NCBI RefSeq assembly: GCF_000969905.1
Contig: NZ_CP009520.1
Location: 62,001-126,000, forward strand
From: Methanosarcina vacuolata Z-761
GTDB taxonomy: Archaea > Halobacteriota > Methanosarcinia > Methanosarcinales > Methanosarcinaceae
DNA length: 64,000 nucleotides
Direction of reading: 5' to 3'
This document shows, one piece after another, positions 44,546-54,590 of the stretch (position 1 is the stretch's first letter; each line of letters starts with the position of its first letter). The position numbers and the translations under genes were made by a program. The notes beneath the pieces were generated by a model. It was not told the DNA's origin. It did no database searches and saw nothing but the letters and a program-made list of their open reading frames with translations.

Positions 44546-44999
44546 GTCAATCTTCAAGGATCCAATAATTCCGAATAACTGCAATTGATTTTATACGACA
44601 TTTTGTTGTTGACTCAACACTAGATGTTATACTTCATGTTTTTTCTTTTGGTTTTGAGTTTTTTTGTCCAAGTTTGTAGTTTTCCTTATAATAGTTTTAA
44701 TGGAATATTGCTTGCAAGCAAGTATCCCTATTGTTGTGGGATGATATTTTGAGATTTCAGGGCTATATACTTACAAGCAAGCAGTATCCTATTTCCTATC
44801 CTATACTATATATAACTTTCCAGTCAACGGGTTAATATTAATCTCCTAAAAAGTAAACCTGCCTGGATTAAGTTAAAAAAGATTAGAAAAAAGAGAGTAA
44901 ATAGCTCTTTTCTAAGTTAAAAGAGAGTAGGCCTGATAAGGAAACTCAGGACTCAACCAGTTGTTCAAAATTTCTTTAAATTGCTGACTAAAGATGTTC
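44546..44999. other. Spacer before dapB end
   Basis: No gene. Two inverted gcttgcaagcaag-like motifs occur near 44709-44723 and 44770-44785, each followed by agtatcc; they resemble the stem of the hairpin after the CbiA-type gene at 17003. Confidence 0.45.
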
Positions 45000-45791
45000 T
45001 TATAAACCAAGCACATCGTCCATGGAATAAATTCCTGTTTTTTGCCTGCAGACCCATTCGGCTGCACGGACGGCACCTTTAGCAAAGATCTGGCGAGAGT
45101 GAGCCATATGCTTGATCTCAATTCTTTCAGAATTCCCCGCGAAAAGAACAGTATGGTCACCTGTGATATCTCCGGCGCGGACTCCATGAATTCCAATTTC
45201 TTTTCCGCGTGGGGCAATACCTTCCCTGCCATAGACATATTCCTTTCCGCCGAGAGCTTCACTTATAATGTCGGCTGCCCTAAGGGCGGTTCCGCTTGGG
45301 GCATCTTTTTTCTGGTTGTGGTGAGCTTCAATAATCTCGATATCATAATCTGCAAGATATTTTGCCGCTTCCCTGATAATCTTGAAAAAGACATTAACGC
45401 CTACCGAATAGTTGGGGGAAATGACGGCACTTACCTGGCCTTCATGAATAGCTTCATCAATTACTGCTCGCTGCTCCGGAGTCAGCCCTGTGGTTCCTAT
45501 TATTAGATTTACCCCGGCTCTGGCTGCTATTGGAGCGTTAACTACGGTTGCACCGGCTATAGTGAAGTCGATAAGGACATCAGCCTTGCTTTCTTTCAGA
45601 ACAGTTTCAAGGTCTTTTACGTCCGAGACCTTGACTCCCAGGTTCCCTACGCGGGCAAATTCTCCTATGTCCTTTCCGAAATTGTTGATGTCAAAAGCAG
45701 CAACAAGCTGCATGTCCGTAGAGTTGGTAACATTCTCCACAATTAAAGAGCCCATCCTGCCGCAGGCTCCGAGTACTGCTACGTTAATCAT
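45000..45791 (-). CDS. dapB: 4-hydroxy-tetrahydrodipicolinate reductase
   Basis: A 263-residue NAD(P)H-dependent reductase of the lysine/diaminopimelate branch. The Rossmann start INVAVLGACGRMGSLIVENV, DFTIAGATVVNAPIAARAGVNLIIGTTGL, the substrate site EAHHNQKKDAPSGTALRAA, and VLFAGNSERIEIKHMAHSRQIFAKGAVRAAEW match DapB fully. Its ATG overlaps the dapA stop by four bases. Operon order rps17e-dapA-dapB on the minus strand, as in other methanogens. Confidence 0.97.
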   Translation of the reverse strand: MINVAVLGACGRMGSLIVENVTNSTDMQLVAAFDINNFGKDIGEFARVGNLGVKVSDVKDLETVLKESKADVLIDFTIAGATVVNAPIAARAGVNLIIGTTGLTPEQRAVIDEAIHEGQVSAVISPNYSVGVNVFFKIIREAAKYLADYDIEIIEAHHNQKKDAPSGTALRAADIISEALGGKEYVYGREGIAPRGKEIGIHGVRAGDITGDHTVLFAGNSERIEIKHMAHSRQIFAKGAVRAAEWVCRQKTGIYSMDDVLGL

Positions 45792-46663
45792 TCTATAACC
45801 CCCAGTTTCCTGAGTTCATCTGCAACCTTCTGAGCATTTGTCTCACTAAGGGGCGCGAGTGGAAGCCTCAGTTGCCCGCTTGCCAGGCCTACGAGTTCCG
45901 CAGCTTTTTTAACTGGGATTGGGTTCGTTTCCAGGAAAAGGGAGCGAATCAGAGGGGCAATTTCAAAATGGATCTTCCTTGCAGTTTCGTAGTCTCCGGC
46001 AAGAGCTGCATTTACCATTCTGGACATTCTGTCAGGCACTATATTTGCAGCAACAGAAATGACTCCTCTGCCTCCTACGGAGAGAATAGGAAGAGTCAAA
46101 TTATCCTCACCTGAAATAACCACGAAGTCTTCATCTACAGTATTTTCCAGAATCTGGGAAACTTTCCCGATATTCCCACTGGCTTCTTTAATTCCCACGA
46201 TATTTTCAACTTTTGCAAGTTCGACAATGACTTCGAGTGGCATGTCCTGTCCTGTACGGGAAGGGATATTATACATAACCATAGGAACATCGACTGCTTC
46301 TGCAATCTTCTTAAAATGCGCAAGCAGCCCCGCAGGATTTGGCTTGTTATAATAGGGAGAAATCAGAAGTACACCATCGACACCCGCGTCTGCAGCGTGT
46401 TTTGTAAACTGGAGGGCTTCTCCTGTATTATTTGAACCTGTTCCTGCAATTACAGGAACTTTTGAACATTCCACTGCAATATCTATGACTTCTTCATGCT
46501 CAAGTGCAGAAAGAGTTGCGGATTCTCCGGTAGTGCCACAGGGCACAATCCCTGCAACTCCTCCCTCTTCAACAAATTCAATATTCCTTTGTAAGCCTTC
46601 CCTGTCAATCCTGTCATCTTTCGTAAAAGGAGTTATCAGGGCAGGCATTGTTCCTTCAAACAT
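45788..46663 (-). CDS. dapA: 4-hydroxy-tetrahydrodipicolinate synthase
   Basis: A 291-residue aldolase condensing pyruvate with aspartate semialdehyde. MPALITPFTKDDRID, IVPCGTTGESATLS, VIAGTGSNNTGEAL, LLISPYYNKP, MYNIPSRTGQDM and IVGIKEASGNIGKV (Schiff-base lysine) are all present. ggggat lies ten bases before the ATG. Second gene of the rps17e-dapA-dapB set, 40 bp after rps17e. Confidence 0.97.
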   Translation of the reverse strand: MFEGTMPALITPFTKDDRIDREGLQRNIEFVEEGGVAGIVPCGTTGESATLSALEHEEVIDIAVECSKVPVIAGTGSNNTGEALQFTKHAADAGVDGVLLISPYYNKPNPAGLLAHFKKIAEAVDVPMVMYNIPSRTGQDMPLEVIVELAKVENIVGIKEASGNIGKVSQILENTVDEDFVVISGEDNLTLPILSVGGRGVISVAANIVPDRMSRMVNAALAGDYETARKIHFEIAPLIRSLFLETNPIPVKKAAELVGLASGQLRLPLAPLSETNAQKVADELRKLGVIE

Positions 46664-46703
46664 TTCAGATATCCCCGCCTGTGTCCAGAAGTAAATCTTC
46701 TGC

Positions 46704-47288
<585 letters not shown>

Positions 47289-47458
47289 GTGACATTTGGA
47301 TATATCCTTTAAATATTCTGTACCTTCATGTGACATTTAGATATATCCTTTAAATATTCTATACCTTCATGTGACATTTAGATATATCCTAGATTAAATA
47401 TCCTGTACCTTCATGTGACATTTAGATTATCCTACATTAAATATCCAGCACCTTTATG
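47289..47458. repeat. 41-45-bp tandem repeat, four copies
   Basis: Units begin gtgacatttagatatatcct and continue to accttcat; the first two are 41 bp and almost identical, the next two carry small insertions. The array ends about 11 bp before the stop codon of the gene at 47470 (minus strand), that is, directly downstream of it. Confidence 0.9.
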
Positions 47459-47469
47459 TATTATATCTC

Positions 47470-47769
47470 TTATTTTCTCTTTACATAGTCTGTTTTACCA
47501 AGAAAGCGGTCAAGAGTCCCTGCGTTAGTGAAAACACGCTCTCTTCTCCCTTTACGGTTAATAAAGAGTCCTATTAATACTAAAAGTAGCCCAAGATCAG
47601 GTTTTGCTTCGACAGCAACTGCTCCTATCAAAACCATGGAAGAAGCTGCAAGTCCCTTCATGGCTCCTTTCCTGTAAGAACGGTAACCTGTTCTTTTAAA
47701 AATCCGGATATCCCGAAGGGTCAGGAAAAGAACTACAAAATAAGCAAACATTGCAATTTCTAGATACAT
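47470..47769 (-). CDS. Small membrane protein, 99 residues
   Basis: No named family is recognised with confidence. Two hydrophobic segments: LEIAMFAYFVVLFLTL at the start and SSMVLIGAVAVEA...LGLLLVLIGLFI in the middle, joined by a basic loop (RIFKRTGYRSYRKGAMKG), with a basic tail (RKGRRERVFTNAGTL). ATG 47769 is preferred to the one four codons upstream because ggag sits six bases before it. It may be a small integral membrane protein of unknown role. Confidence 0.7.
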   Translation of the reverse strand: MYLEIAMFAYFVVLFLTLRDIRIFKRTGYRSYRKGAMKGLAASSMVLIGAVAVEAKPDLGLLLVLIGLFINRKGRRERVFTNAGTLDRFLGKTDYVKRK

Positions 47770-47964
47770 TCTTTTCTCCATCTTCTGTTTTTAATTTTGT
47801 CTTCCTGCTCCTTTATCGGATTGAAAATATGAGTCTTATTTCTTTTTGTTCTTTTATCCCGGCTATACTTAATATCCTGATTATTTTTCAGCGAGCAGGC
47901 GAAGATTGATCAGTATACCAGTGTAAGCAAACAGATACACATTAAGTATATTACATAATATAAA

Positions 47965-47989
47965 ACCAGCAGGTTTTGAACCTGCTGGT
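47965..47989. terminator. Hairpin between two minus-strand genes
   Basis: Perfect 9-bp arms accagcagg (47965-47973) and cctgctggt (47981-47989) with a 7-base loop, followed on the minus strand by attatataa-rich DNA. It lies 75 bp downstream of the 48064 gene and could end its message. Confidence 0.5.
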
Positions 47990-48063
47990 AATTTTGAGTT
48001 GTAAAGATAACTAGGAGAATATAATTTATGAGGTATTTTTTAGACTTATTTTTTCACTAGACT

Positions 48064-48828
48064 TTACAGCATATTCAGATTGAGTAGTCCGCTTAGGAAT
48101 AAAAGTCCGAGAAAAAGGGGTTGATGAATGAAGTATATAACCAGAGAATGTTGCCCCGTTCTTGAAAACATCCTGATAAGGGGATTTTTTCCAGTATAGG
48201 GAATTTCAAACTGCCTTTTTCCGCCGGAGTACAGAAAATTACCCAGGCAAACTCCTGCTAGCAATACCCCAAACCAGGGAAATATAGGAAAGTAATCAAG
48301 GGTACTGAAATTTTCGGGAGTAAAGCCTAGCCAGAGCAGGCTGGAAAATCCAAAAGTCATATTCCTCAGGTAAAGCCCTATAAGGCCGAAAAACAGGCTA
48401 AAAAGGAGATTTTCTTTCCCATAATCCAGAAAGGGATAGACGAGTACTGCCGAAACCCCAAAAAAATGCAGGATTCCAAAGACAATATACTCTTCAGGTA
48501 AAAAGATCCAGGTTATAACTGTGAGCAAAAGCCCCATTAAATAGAGTTTTATTCCTCTTTTCAGGTACTTAGAAAAATTTTCTGCTTCATTTCCAGCAAA
48601 CTTTTTTTTAAGGGCTCTTGAATGGCTTATAGAAAGGGCCGCTCCTGAGATCAGGATGAAAAGTAAAGCTGAGAATCTGCCTGCATATAAAATTAAACCG
48701 GACCTGAGCTGAACATTTGCAATCTCGAAAAAGTTCAGGTCATAGAGAAAATGATAAAGGAGCATCAAGAGAACAGCAAGTCCTCGCAGACAATCAATCT
48801 CCCAGAAGCGGTCTGCATATCTGGCCAT
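48064..48828 (-). CDS. DUF1624-like membrane acyltransferase
   Basis: A 254-residue membrane protein of about seven segments. The opening RFWEIDCLRGLAVLLMLLYHFLYDLNFF is the signature of DUF1624/COG3503, related to membrane acyltransferases such as heparan-alpha-glucosaminide acetyltransferase; a conserved His (YHFLYD) and a later SLVIYFIHQPLFLGLLF end are family traits. ATG 48828 is chosen because ggag lies nine bases before it. Substrate unknown. Confidence 0.8.
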   Translation of the reverse strand: MARYADRFWEIDCLRGLAVLLMLLYHFLYDLNFFEIANVQLRSGLILYAGRFSALLFILISGAALSISHSRALKKKFAGNEAENFSKYLKRGIKLYLMGLLLTVITWIFLPEEYIVFGILHFFGVSAVLVYPFLDYGKENLLFSLFFGLIGLYLRNMTFGFSSLLWLGFTPENFSTLDYFPIFPWFGVLLAGVCLGNFLYSGGKRQFEIPYTGKNPLIRMFSRTGQHSLVIYFIHQPLFLGLLFLSGLLNLNML

Positions 48829-48930
48829 AAATTTTTCTCCGGAGCGCATCAAATTCCATTCATAAAGAATGAACGTTTTCTTTTAAAGACGTATATTTAT
48901 AATTTCTGGTTCATTCAGGAGAAGGCTAAG

Positions 48931-49005
48931 GTCTCTTACTCTTTGGTCTCTTACTCTTTGGTCTCTTACTCTTTGGTCTCTTACTCTTTAGTCTCTTACT
49001 CTTTT
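48931..49005. repeat. 15-bp tandem repeat, five copies
   Basis: gtctcttactctttg is repeated at 48931, 48946, 48961, 48976 and 48991, the last copies with one change. It lies upstream of the DUF1624-like gene. Confidence 0.9.
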
Positions 49006-49247
49006 ATGTAATGGCAACAGAGGCTTGATTCCTTCAGAAATTTCGATCAGCATGTCTAATCTGCCAGATAACTTCTCTTGCAACAGGAAAAAGGCACTCC
49101 TTGTAAGCAAATGGCTGCGTAAATAGTCAGGACTGAGTGTCTACTTCATTTCTATTAAGAATTAAGATTGCTACTATTAAGATCACTTCTATTAAGATCG
49201 AATACACTAACTTTCATGGACTTCTTCAAATCAACGTTTACAGTGTT
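49006..49247. other. Spacer
   Basis: No gene seen; three loose copies of ctattaagat/ctattaagaattaag occur at 49150-49200. Confidence 0.4.
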
Positions 49248-50123
49248 TTATATCAATCCAATTATGGGTCCTGCATGTGGGATTATCCCAAACAAGAACA
49301 CATTTATTGAGCCGTGAATCATTACCACAAGGGGAAGACTTCGGGTTTTATAAAATAGGTATCCTAAAAAACCTCCTAAAAGGAAGGTATATGCCATTTC
49401 GTAAGGAGTGCCGTAAGTAGAATGCATTATCCCGAAAAGGAGGCTTGAAAGAAAAATTCCCCAGGCTGGTCCCAGGAATTCTTCCAGGCTTGTCTGGAGA
49501 ATTGACCTGAAGATGAGTTCTTCTATAAGCCCTACAATAAAAACCATTATAATTATGAGTATCAGCAGGTTTCTCAATGAGAGATCTGGTATCAGTTCTC
49601 TGGCCCCTATCATTACATATTCTACCTGTCCAAAAACCAGGCCTGCAAGAATAGATAGAGGAAGGTAGATCCATATCCTCTTCAGAGTGTCTCTTTTTTT
49701 CTCATATATCACTTTCTGATGCACGGTAGCAAGAGTTATTGGAATTGCCATGGGTGCATAGATAAATATGAATGAATAAAGATTTCTCTCAAAAAAAATT
49801 GGCATTGAAAAATTTACCAATCTGAAAATTGTCAGAAGCAGGAGGGCTTGGTAGATTTTTCTTATTTCAGTCTTTTTTAAAACTGATATTGAATATGAAA
49901 GCGAGAGCAGAAGCAAGGTATAAGCTATTGAAGCTTCTCTTAACCTTCCTCCGAAAATCAACAATTCGATAAGGGTAATTGCAGCTACAGGGATTCCTGC
50001 ATAAATTATCTTTTTCAGGAACCCGCTTTTTTCTTCATTTTGCATTTTAAGCATTTTCCCGAGCTCCGGCAGAGAGGTCTTTCCCGCTTCCAGCTCTGAA
50101 GATATAAAATCCGAGATTGCCAT
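49248..50123 (-). CDS. CPBP-family intramembrane metalloprotease
   Basis: A 291-residue membrane protein with about eight segments. The catalytic motifs of the CPBP (Abi/CAAX protease and bacteriocin-processing) family are seen: EELIFRS (Glu-Glu-x3-Arg) and SLLFGIMHSTYG (x-His), then a third segment with GGFLGYLFYKT...MIHGSINVFLF containing the second His. It could process exported or prenylated proteins. It lies 2 bp after the DUF1616 gene on the same strand, suggesting an operon. Confidence 0.88.
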   Translation of the reverse strand: MAISDFISSELEAGKTSLPELGKMLKMQNEEKSGFLKKIIYAGIPVAAITLIELLIFGGRLREASIAYTLLLLSLSYSISVLKKTEIRKIYQALLLLTIFRLVNFSMPIFFERNLYSFIFIYAPMAIPITLATVHQKVIYEKKRDTLKRIWIYLPLSILAGLVFGQVEYVMIGARELIPDLSLRNLLILIIIMVFIVGLIEELIFRSILQTSLEEFLGPAWGIFLSSLLFGIMHSTYGTPYEMAYTFLLGGFLGYLFYKTRSLPLVVMIHGSINVFLFGIIPHAGPIIGLI

Positions 50124-50125
50124 CT

Positions 50126-51007
50126 TCAGGCCTCCTCAGTAACATTAATCCAGAGATGCAGGTTCCGGTAAGGTATGGTTTTCTCAGTTTCATTAAAGAG
50201 CAGAAACTCTAGTTTCATATTCTTTCCTTCAAGAGGTGGCGTAAAATTAACTGTTTGTTCCCAGGACATATTATTCCCCAGGCTTATCTGTTTCTTACTT
50301 TCCGGAAGCGACCTGTTTTCGAGCCTTACATCTATTGTATAATCCATTGGCCTGTACTCGTGGTTTATGATCCCTACAGTAACTGTTCCTTTTTCTCCCT
50401 GTACAAACTCTGTAGGATAGTCTCCGATCTTACTGTTGTTTCCAAGAATATAGAATTCGGTAAAGTGCTCTCCCTCTTTAGGGTTTCCTATAATATAAGC
50501 GAGGCTTCCCATAGAGGCCAGAATAGAAAGGATAAGGATAACCGCAATAACTTTATCAGTTTTCGATTCGGTCTTTTCAAGAATTCTGGCTTTCATGCTA
50601 AGGTAACATCTTTTGAATGAAACTCCAAAGGCTTCGGTTTCAGGCAGCAGTCCTCTTCTGTAATATGCAATTGCACACATCAGGAGAGTAAAAATTGAAA
50701 ATTCTGTCAGCAGAGGAATCTCCCTGATACCCCAGCTGGAATAGTTCAGGCCAAGTCCCAATAATGGGGCGATTGAAATACTCAGTCCGAAGGAAATTGC
50801 AGCTCTCTCAATTCCGTCAAGATCTTTTTTTGCTGGGAAGAGAGCTCCAGTGAGTGCATAGCCCGGCAAGAAAAGCACAATAATAATTCCCAGGTACGTG
50901 TGCAGGAAACTGTCGCTAAGTACAGGTACGAGTATGAAGATGTTAGTAATAAACACAAAACCTGCAACAAACAGCAGGTCCATGGAAAGTTGTCTATTTC
51001 CGGCCAT
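50126..51007 (-). CDS. DUF1616 membrane protein, copy 1
   Basis: A 293-residue protein. The first half has four to five membrane segments with the family core VLFLPGYALTGALFPAKKDLDGIERAAISFGLSI; the C-terminal half, from about residue 170, is an extracellular beta domain (GEHFTEFYILGNNSKIGDYPTEFVQGEKGTVTVGIINHEYRPMDYTIDV). It is a paralog of the protein at 52706 with the same layout. A 2-bp gap links it to the CPBP gene downstream. Role unknown; likely at the cell envelope. Confidence 0.85.
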   Translation of the reverse strand: MAGNRQLSMDLLFVAGFVFITNIFILVPVLSDSFLHTYLGIIIVLFLPGYALTGALFPAKKDLDGIERAAISFGLSISIAPLLGLGLNYSSWGIREIPLLTEFSIFTLLMCAIAYYRRGLLPETEAFGVSFKRCYLSMKARILEKTESKTDKVIAVILILSILASMGSLAYIIGNPKEGEHFTEFYILGNNSKIGDYPTEFVQGEKGTVTVGIINHEYRPMDYTIDVRLENRSLPESKKQISLGNNMSWEQTVNFTPPLEGKNMKLEFLLFNETEKTIPYRNLHLWINVTEEA

Positions 51008-51484
51008 TATATCACTAATAAAATTATTTTATACTGTGTCCTCTTTGAATTTATATCTATGCAAGCCTTTTACTGCTAAACCCTTCTCATTTTATTCATA
51101 AGTATAATTTGGTCTTTCAGATGGTCTTTTTAGGTGGCTCTTGCAGGAAAACAAGGGAGAACATGGCTTTCCGTTTGAATTTAATTTTTGCTGGTATTGT
51201 TCTCTATTTATGAAATTTAGTTTTGAAAATAATTTTACTTCTTTCTGAGGCTCAATTTTCTGAAAAACATCTCAATTTCCAAATTTCTTAGACTCCCCCT
51301 TTATTGATTAGGTCTCTTTGTATGAAAAATTTCCCTTCTTTTGAAGAACTTTTTTCCTCTTTTGGAAGAGACCTTTTCCAGGCTGTGTCATATTTTGTAC
51401 ACTTCAGGGAAGTTTTAGCTTTATTTTATAAACCTTTGGGCGCGCACAGAAAATTTTATTTTGTATTTTTCCCTTTCTGCAAGC
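51008..51484. other. Divergent promoter spacer
   Basis: AT-rich with no gene of its own; it separates the leftward DUF1616 gene from the rightward epimerase. The promoters of both should be here. Confidence 0.4.
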
Positions 51485-52381
51485 ATGAAAGTGCTGGTTA
51501 CTGGAGGAGCAGGTTTCATAGGCTCCCACATAGCTGAATATTTCGCAGAAGCAGGACATACTGTCAGGATGTTGGATAATCTTGCCACAGGTTTTCTCAG
51601 AAATATTCCGCAGTATAAAAACATCGAGTTCATTGAGGGAAATATATGTGACTTTTCCTCAGTCGAAAAGGCGGTTTCGGGCATGGATTACGTCTTTCAC
51701 GAAGCTGCCCTTGTATCCGTACCTTTAAGCTGTGAAAAACCTGCTGAAGCTTTCCAGATTAACACGCTTGGGACCCTTAATGTACTGCAGGCCTGCGTTA
51801 AAGCCGAAGTCAATAAATTTGTGACAGCGTCTTCAGCTGCGATCTATGGAAATAACCCTATCCTTCCAAAACAAGAGAACATGTATCCTGAACCGTCTTC
51901 CCCTTATGCTATTTCTAAACTTGATGGAGAATATCTGGCGAGGATGTTTTATGAAGACCACGGTCTTCGTACTACTTGCCTGCGTTATTTCAATGTCTAC
52001 GGTCCTCGCCAGGACCCAAAATCCCCATATGCAGCCGTTATTCCAATTTTCCTTGAGAGAGCGAAACTGGGAAAGGACCTTGTTATTTATGGAGATGGAC
52101 TTCAGAGCCGAGATTTCGTTCATATTAAAGATGTAGTCAGGGCAAACGCCGCGGCTCTTGAGCATGGGGATGGTCAGGTCTTTAACGTGGCTATGGGAAA
52201 AAGCGTGACAGTTCTAGAACTTGCCGAAAATATTATTAAGTTAACTGGCTCTTCTAGCAGGATTGTGCATGCTGCTTCAAGGGCAGGTGATGTTCGGGAC
52301 TCAAAAGCAGATGTCTCAAAAATCTCAAGCTGGTGGAAAGGAGAAATCGAGTTACAGGAAGGGTTAAAAAGCCTGATTTGA
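51485..52381 (+). CDS. NAD-dependent nucleotide-sugar epimerase/dehydratase
   Basis: A 298-residue short-chain-dehydrogenase-type enzyme. The glycine-rich NAD motif is VTGGAGFIGSHIAEYF, and YAISK with its preceding Ser (SSPYAISK) is the catalytic triad region; ASSAAIYGNNPILPK and RYFNVYGPRQDPKSPYAAVIP match UDP-glucose 4-epimerase-like members. The ATG at 51485 (MKVLVTGGAG) is the usual start. It may supply UDP-sugars to the glycan genes downstream. It sits between two DUF1616 genes. Confidence 0.92.
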   Translation: MKVLVTGGAGFIGSHIAEYFAEAGHTVRMLDNLATGFLRNIPQYKNIEFIEGNICDFSSVEKAVSGMDYVFHEAALVSVPLSCEKPAEAFQINTLGTLNVLQACVKAEVNKFVTASSAAIYGNNPILPKQENMYPEPSSPYAISKLDGEYLARMFYEDHGLRTTCLRYFNVYGPRQDPKSPYAAVIPIFLERAKLGKDLVIYGDGLQSRDFVHIKDVVRANAAALEHGDGQVFNVAMGKSVTVLELAENIIKLTGSSSRIVHAASRAGDVRDSKADVSKISSWWKGEIELQEGLKSLI

Positions 52382-52418
52382 TAGGATTGTAAGAGCTCTT
52401 ACTTTCTAATCTAAAAAC

Positions 52419-52449
52419 GAAAGCTGCTATCGGTTAGACAGCGGCTTTC
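52419..52449 (+). terminator. Hairpin after the epimerase gene
   Basis: Arms gaaagctgct (52419-52428) and agcggctttc (52440-52449) pair with a single wobble; loop of 11. It is 40 bp after the stop codon, so it likely marks the end of the message. Confidence 0.55.
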
Positions 52450-52705
52450 TCATTGGTTCAAGCAGTTTCTTACCTTAAGTAAAGGTTCCAAGTTGAGTTT
52501 TCAGTGTACTATCTAAAATTTTTATATGGTCAAATCTACAAATTCTTAAAAGAAAATATTCAGTTCGGATGACTGAGTTATATAATCTCCAACTCTTTAA
52601 TTGAGAGCTTTCAAACTGCAGAGATGCAGCTTAAAGACTGTATTATATGCTATTCGTCTGGAAATTTGAGAGCTCTTCCTGTTAAATATCTTTTCCGCCT
52701 GATAT

Positions 52706-53611
52706 TTAAGTTTCCAGTTGTTTTGGTGCACTCACATTTACCCATAGATGAAGGTCTCTATAAGGCACACTTTTCTCAGTGTCATTAAAGAGCAGGAACT
52801 GAAGCTTCAGATTCTTTCCCTCAACAGGAGGCATAATAGTAACTGGTTCTTCCCAGGTAGCGTTATGGGCAAGATTGATATGCTTCACATTTTCCGGAAG
52901 GAACAGTGATTTATTTTCAAGTTTTATTTCCATTGTGTAATTTACAGGCCTGTATTCATGGTTTACAACTCCAACTATCACGGTTCCACTTTGCCCGAGC
53001 GTGTAATTTGTAGTATAATTATCTGCTTTTCCTTCAGGTCCAAGAAGATAGAACTCTGTGAAATGTTCTCCTTCTTTTGGGCTCACAACCACATAAGCCA
53101 GGGTTGCTATGGACAGGAGAATGGAAATTATCAGGAAAACCGTGAGAGCTCTATCCAGCCTTGAGTCTGAAGTTTCCATGATCTCGCCTTTGAGCGAAAG
53201 TGCTGCTGCTTTGAAAGAGATATTAAAAGCCTCGTTTTCTGGGAGACTGATCCGTCTAAGATATGCAAGGCCACACATAATAAAGGTAAAAGCGGACAGA
53301 CTTATGAGAATTGGTAGAGTCCTGATTCCCCATGGAGTATAATTAAGGCCAAGGCCTATTAGTGGCACAACTGCAATACTCAGTCCGAAAGAAAGAGCGA
53401 CCCGTTCGATTCCGTCAAGATCAGATTTTGCAGGAAAAAGAGCTGCAATCAGAGCATACCCTGGCAGAAATAACACAAGAGGCAGTCCAAGTATGTTCCG
53501 GAACATTGTTTCATTTATTCCAGGAGTGAGCACAAAGATATCTGTTAGGAGCACGAGCCCCATAATAATAAACAGATCTGAGGAAATTTTTTTTACAGTC
53601 ATGCAGGTCAT
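52706..53611 (-). CDS. DUF1616 membrane protein, copy 2
   Basis: A 301-residue paralog of the protein at 50126, with LFLPGYALIAALFPAKSDLDGIERVALSFGLSIAV in the membrane half and GEHFTEFYLLGPEGKADNYTTNYTLGQSGTVIVGVVNHEYRPVNYTMEI in the external half. The two proteins appear to be duplicates that flank the epimerase gene in the same orientation. Function unknown. Confidence 0.85.
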   Translation of the reverse strand: MTCMTVKKISSDLFIIMGLVLLTDIFVLTPGINETMFRNILGLPLVLFLPGYALIAALFPAKSDLDGIERVALSFGLSIAVVPLIGLGLNYTPWGIRTLPILISLSAFTFIMCGLAYLRRISLPENEAFNISFKAAALSLKGEIMETSDSRLDRALTVFLIISILLSIATLAYVVVSPKEGEHFTEFYLLGPEGKADNYTTNYTLGQSGTVIVGVVNHEYRPVNYTMEIKLENKSLFLPENVKHINLAHNATWEEPVTIMPPVEGKNLKLQFLLFNDTEKSVPYRDLHLWVNVSAPKQLET

Positions 53612-54590
53612 CCAGCTTATAATAAAAATTATACTCTCTTCAGTTTCATTTAGATGAGTAAATATTTTTCTAATCCATTTTATTCTTTCGATCTATTTTT
53701 CCAAGATTTAAAATACTCAAATTTGAAATACTCAGGTTTTTTCTCCGATTTTTGTGCCCATCTTTTCCGATCCACGCCAATTGTCTTCCATTATCCTACA
53801 AAGTACTTTCTTCTTTATTTGCAGCTTCCTTTTTATTTCTTTTCCTGAATCTTTTTTCTCAACCTTTCTGGCTGATACTTTTTTAATAGCGCAGCTTAAT
53901 TAATTTAGGCTCTTCGTTGTTTTATGTGGAATCCTCATAATGTCTTCATAAAAACCAATGCATTCTCGAATTTAAAATCATCTTACCACAGGGAATGACA
54001 AAGGACCTTAATTCACATCGAATATTTTTTATGCTGCTTCACTTTCTTAATAGCTCTCTTTTCCTCTAACTAAAACAAACTCTATAATTTATTTTATCTC
54101 ATATGATTATCTTTATTTCTTATTTCTCAATATTAAAAATTGCGGCAAGTGGTGAGCAGGAATAATAGAGTTTTGAAACTTGAAATATTTCTAAATAGAT
54201 TCTCACAAAGATCCAGAAGTTTGCGGGACTGAAATCTTAAAGGTCTGAGCTTCCATACTATTGATTCTCAAGCTTACTTTTTCATATATTTGTCTATATT
54301 TTTAGAATATGTCAGTTAATACAGATTTTTAATCGTCGATATTTCAATTGTCCAATTTTATATTTGTACTAACATAGGGTCGAAGCATACTGATGCCCAC
54401 TACATACTATTCTTTTTAAAGTCGACCTGTCAATAAATTTATATATGTATTTTTCCAGATTTCACTTTAAAAACTAATCTTGTTGTAATGTTTAATAGAT
54501 CTAATCTCTTTCCAGATTTAACAACTTTTAGGATCTTCATAACTAATCTTCTAAATATATACGTGGCTATACGAAGGGGGGTTATCAAGA
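53612..54590. other. 979-bp spacer before the glycosyltransferase
   Basis: AT-rich and without a supported gene; short frames here look random. A TATA-like ctaaatatata lies at about 54551-54561 and aaggggggtt just before the next ATG. Confidence 0.4.

Noticed and set aside
52706-53611. Second DUF1616 as a misassembly of the first
   Set aside because: The two copies differ throughout and lie in different surroundings, so they are true paralogs.
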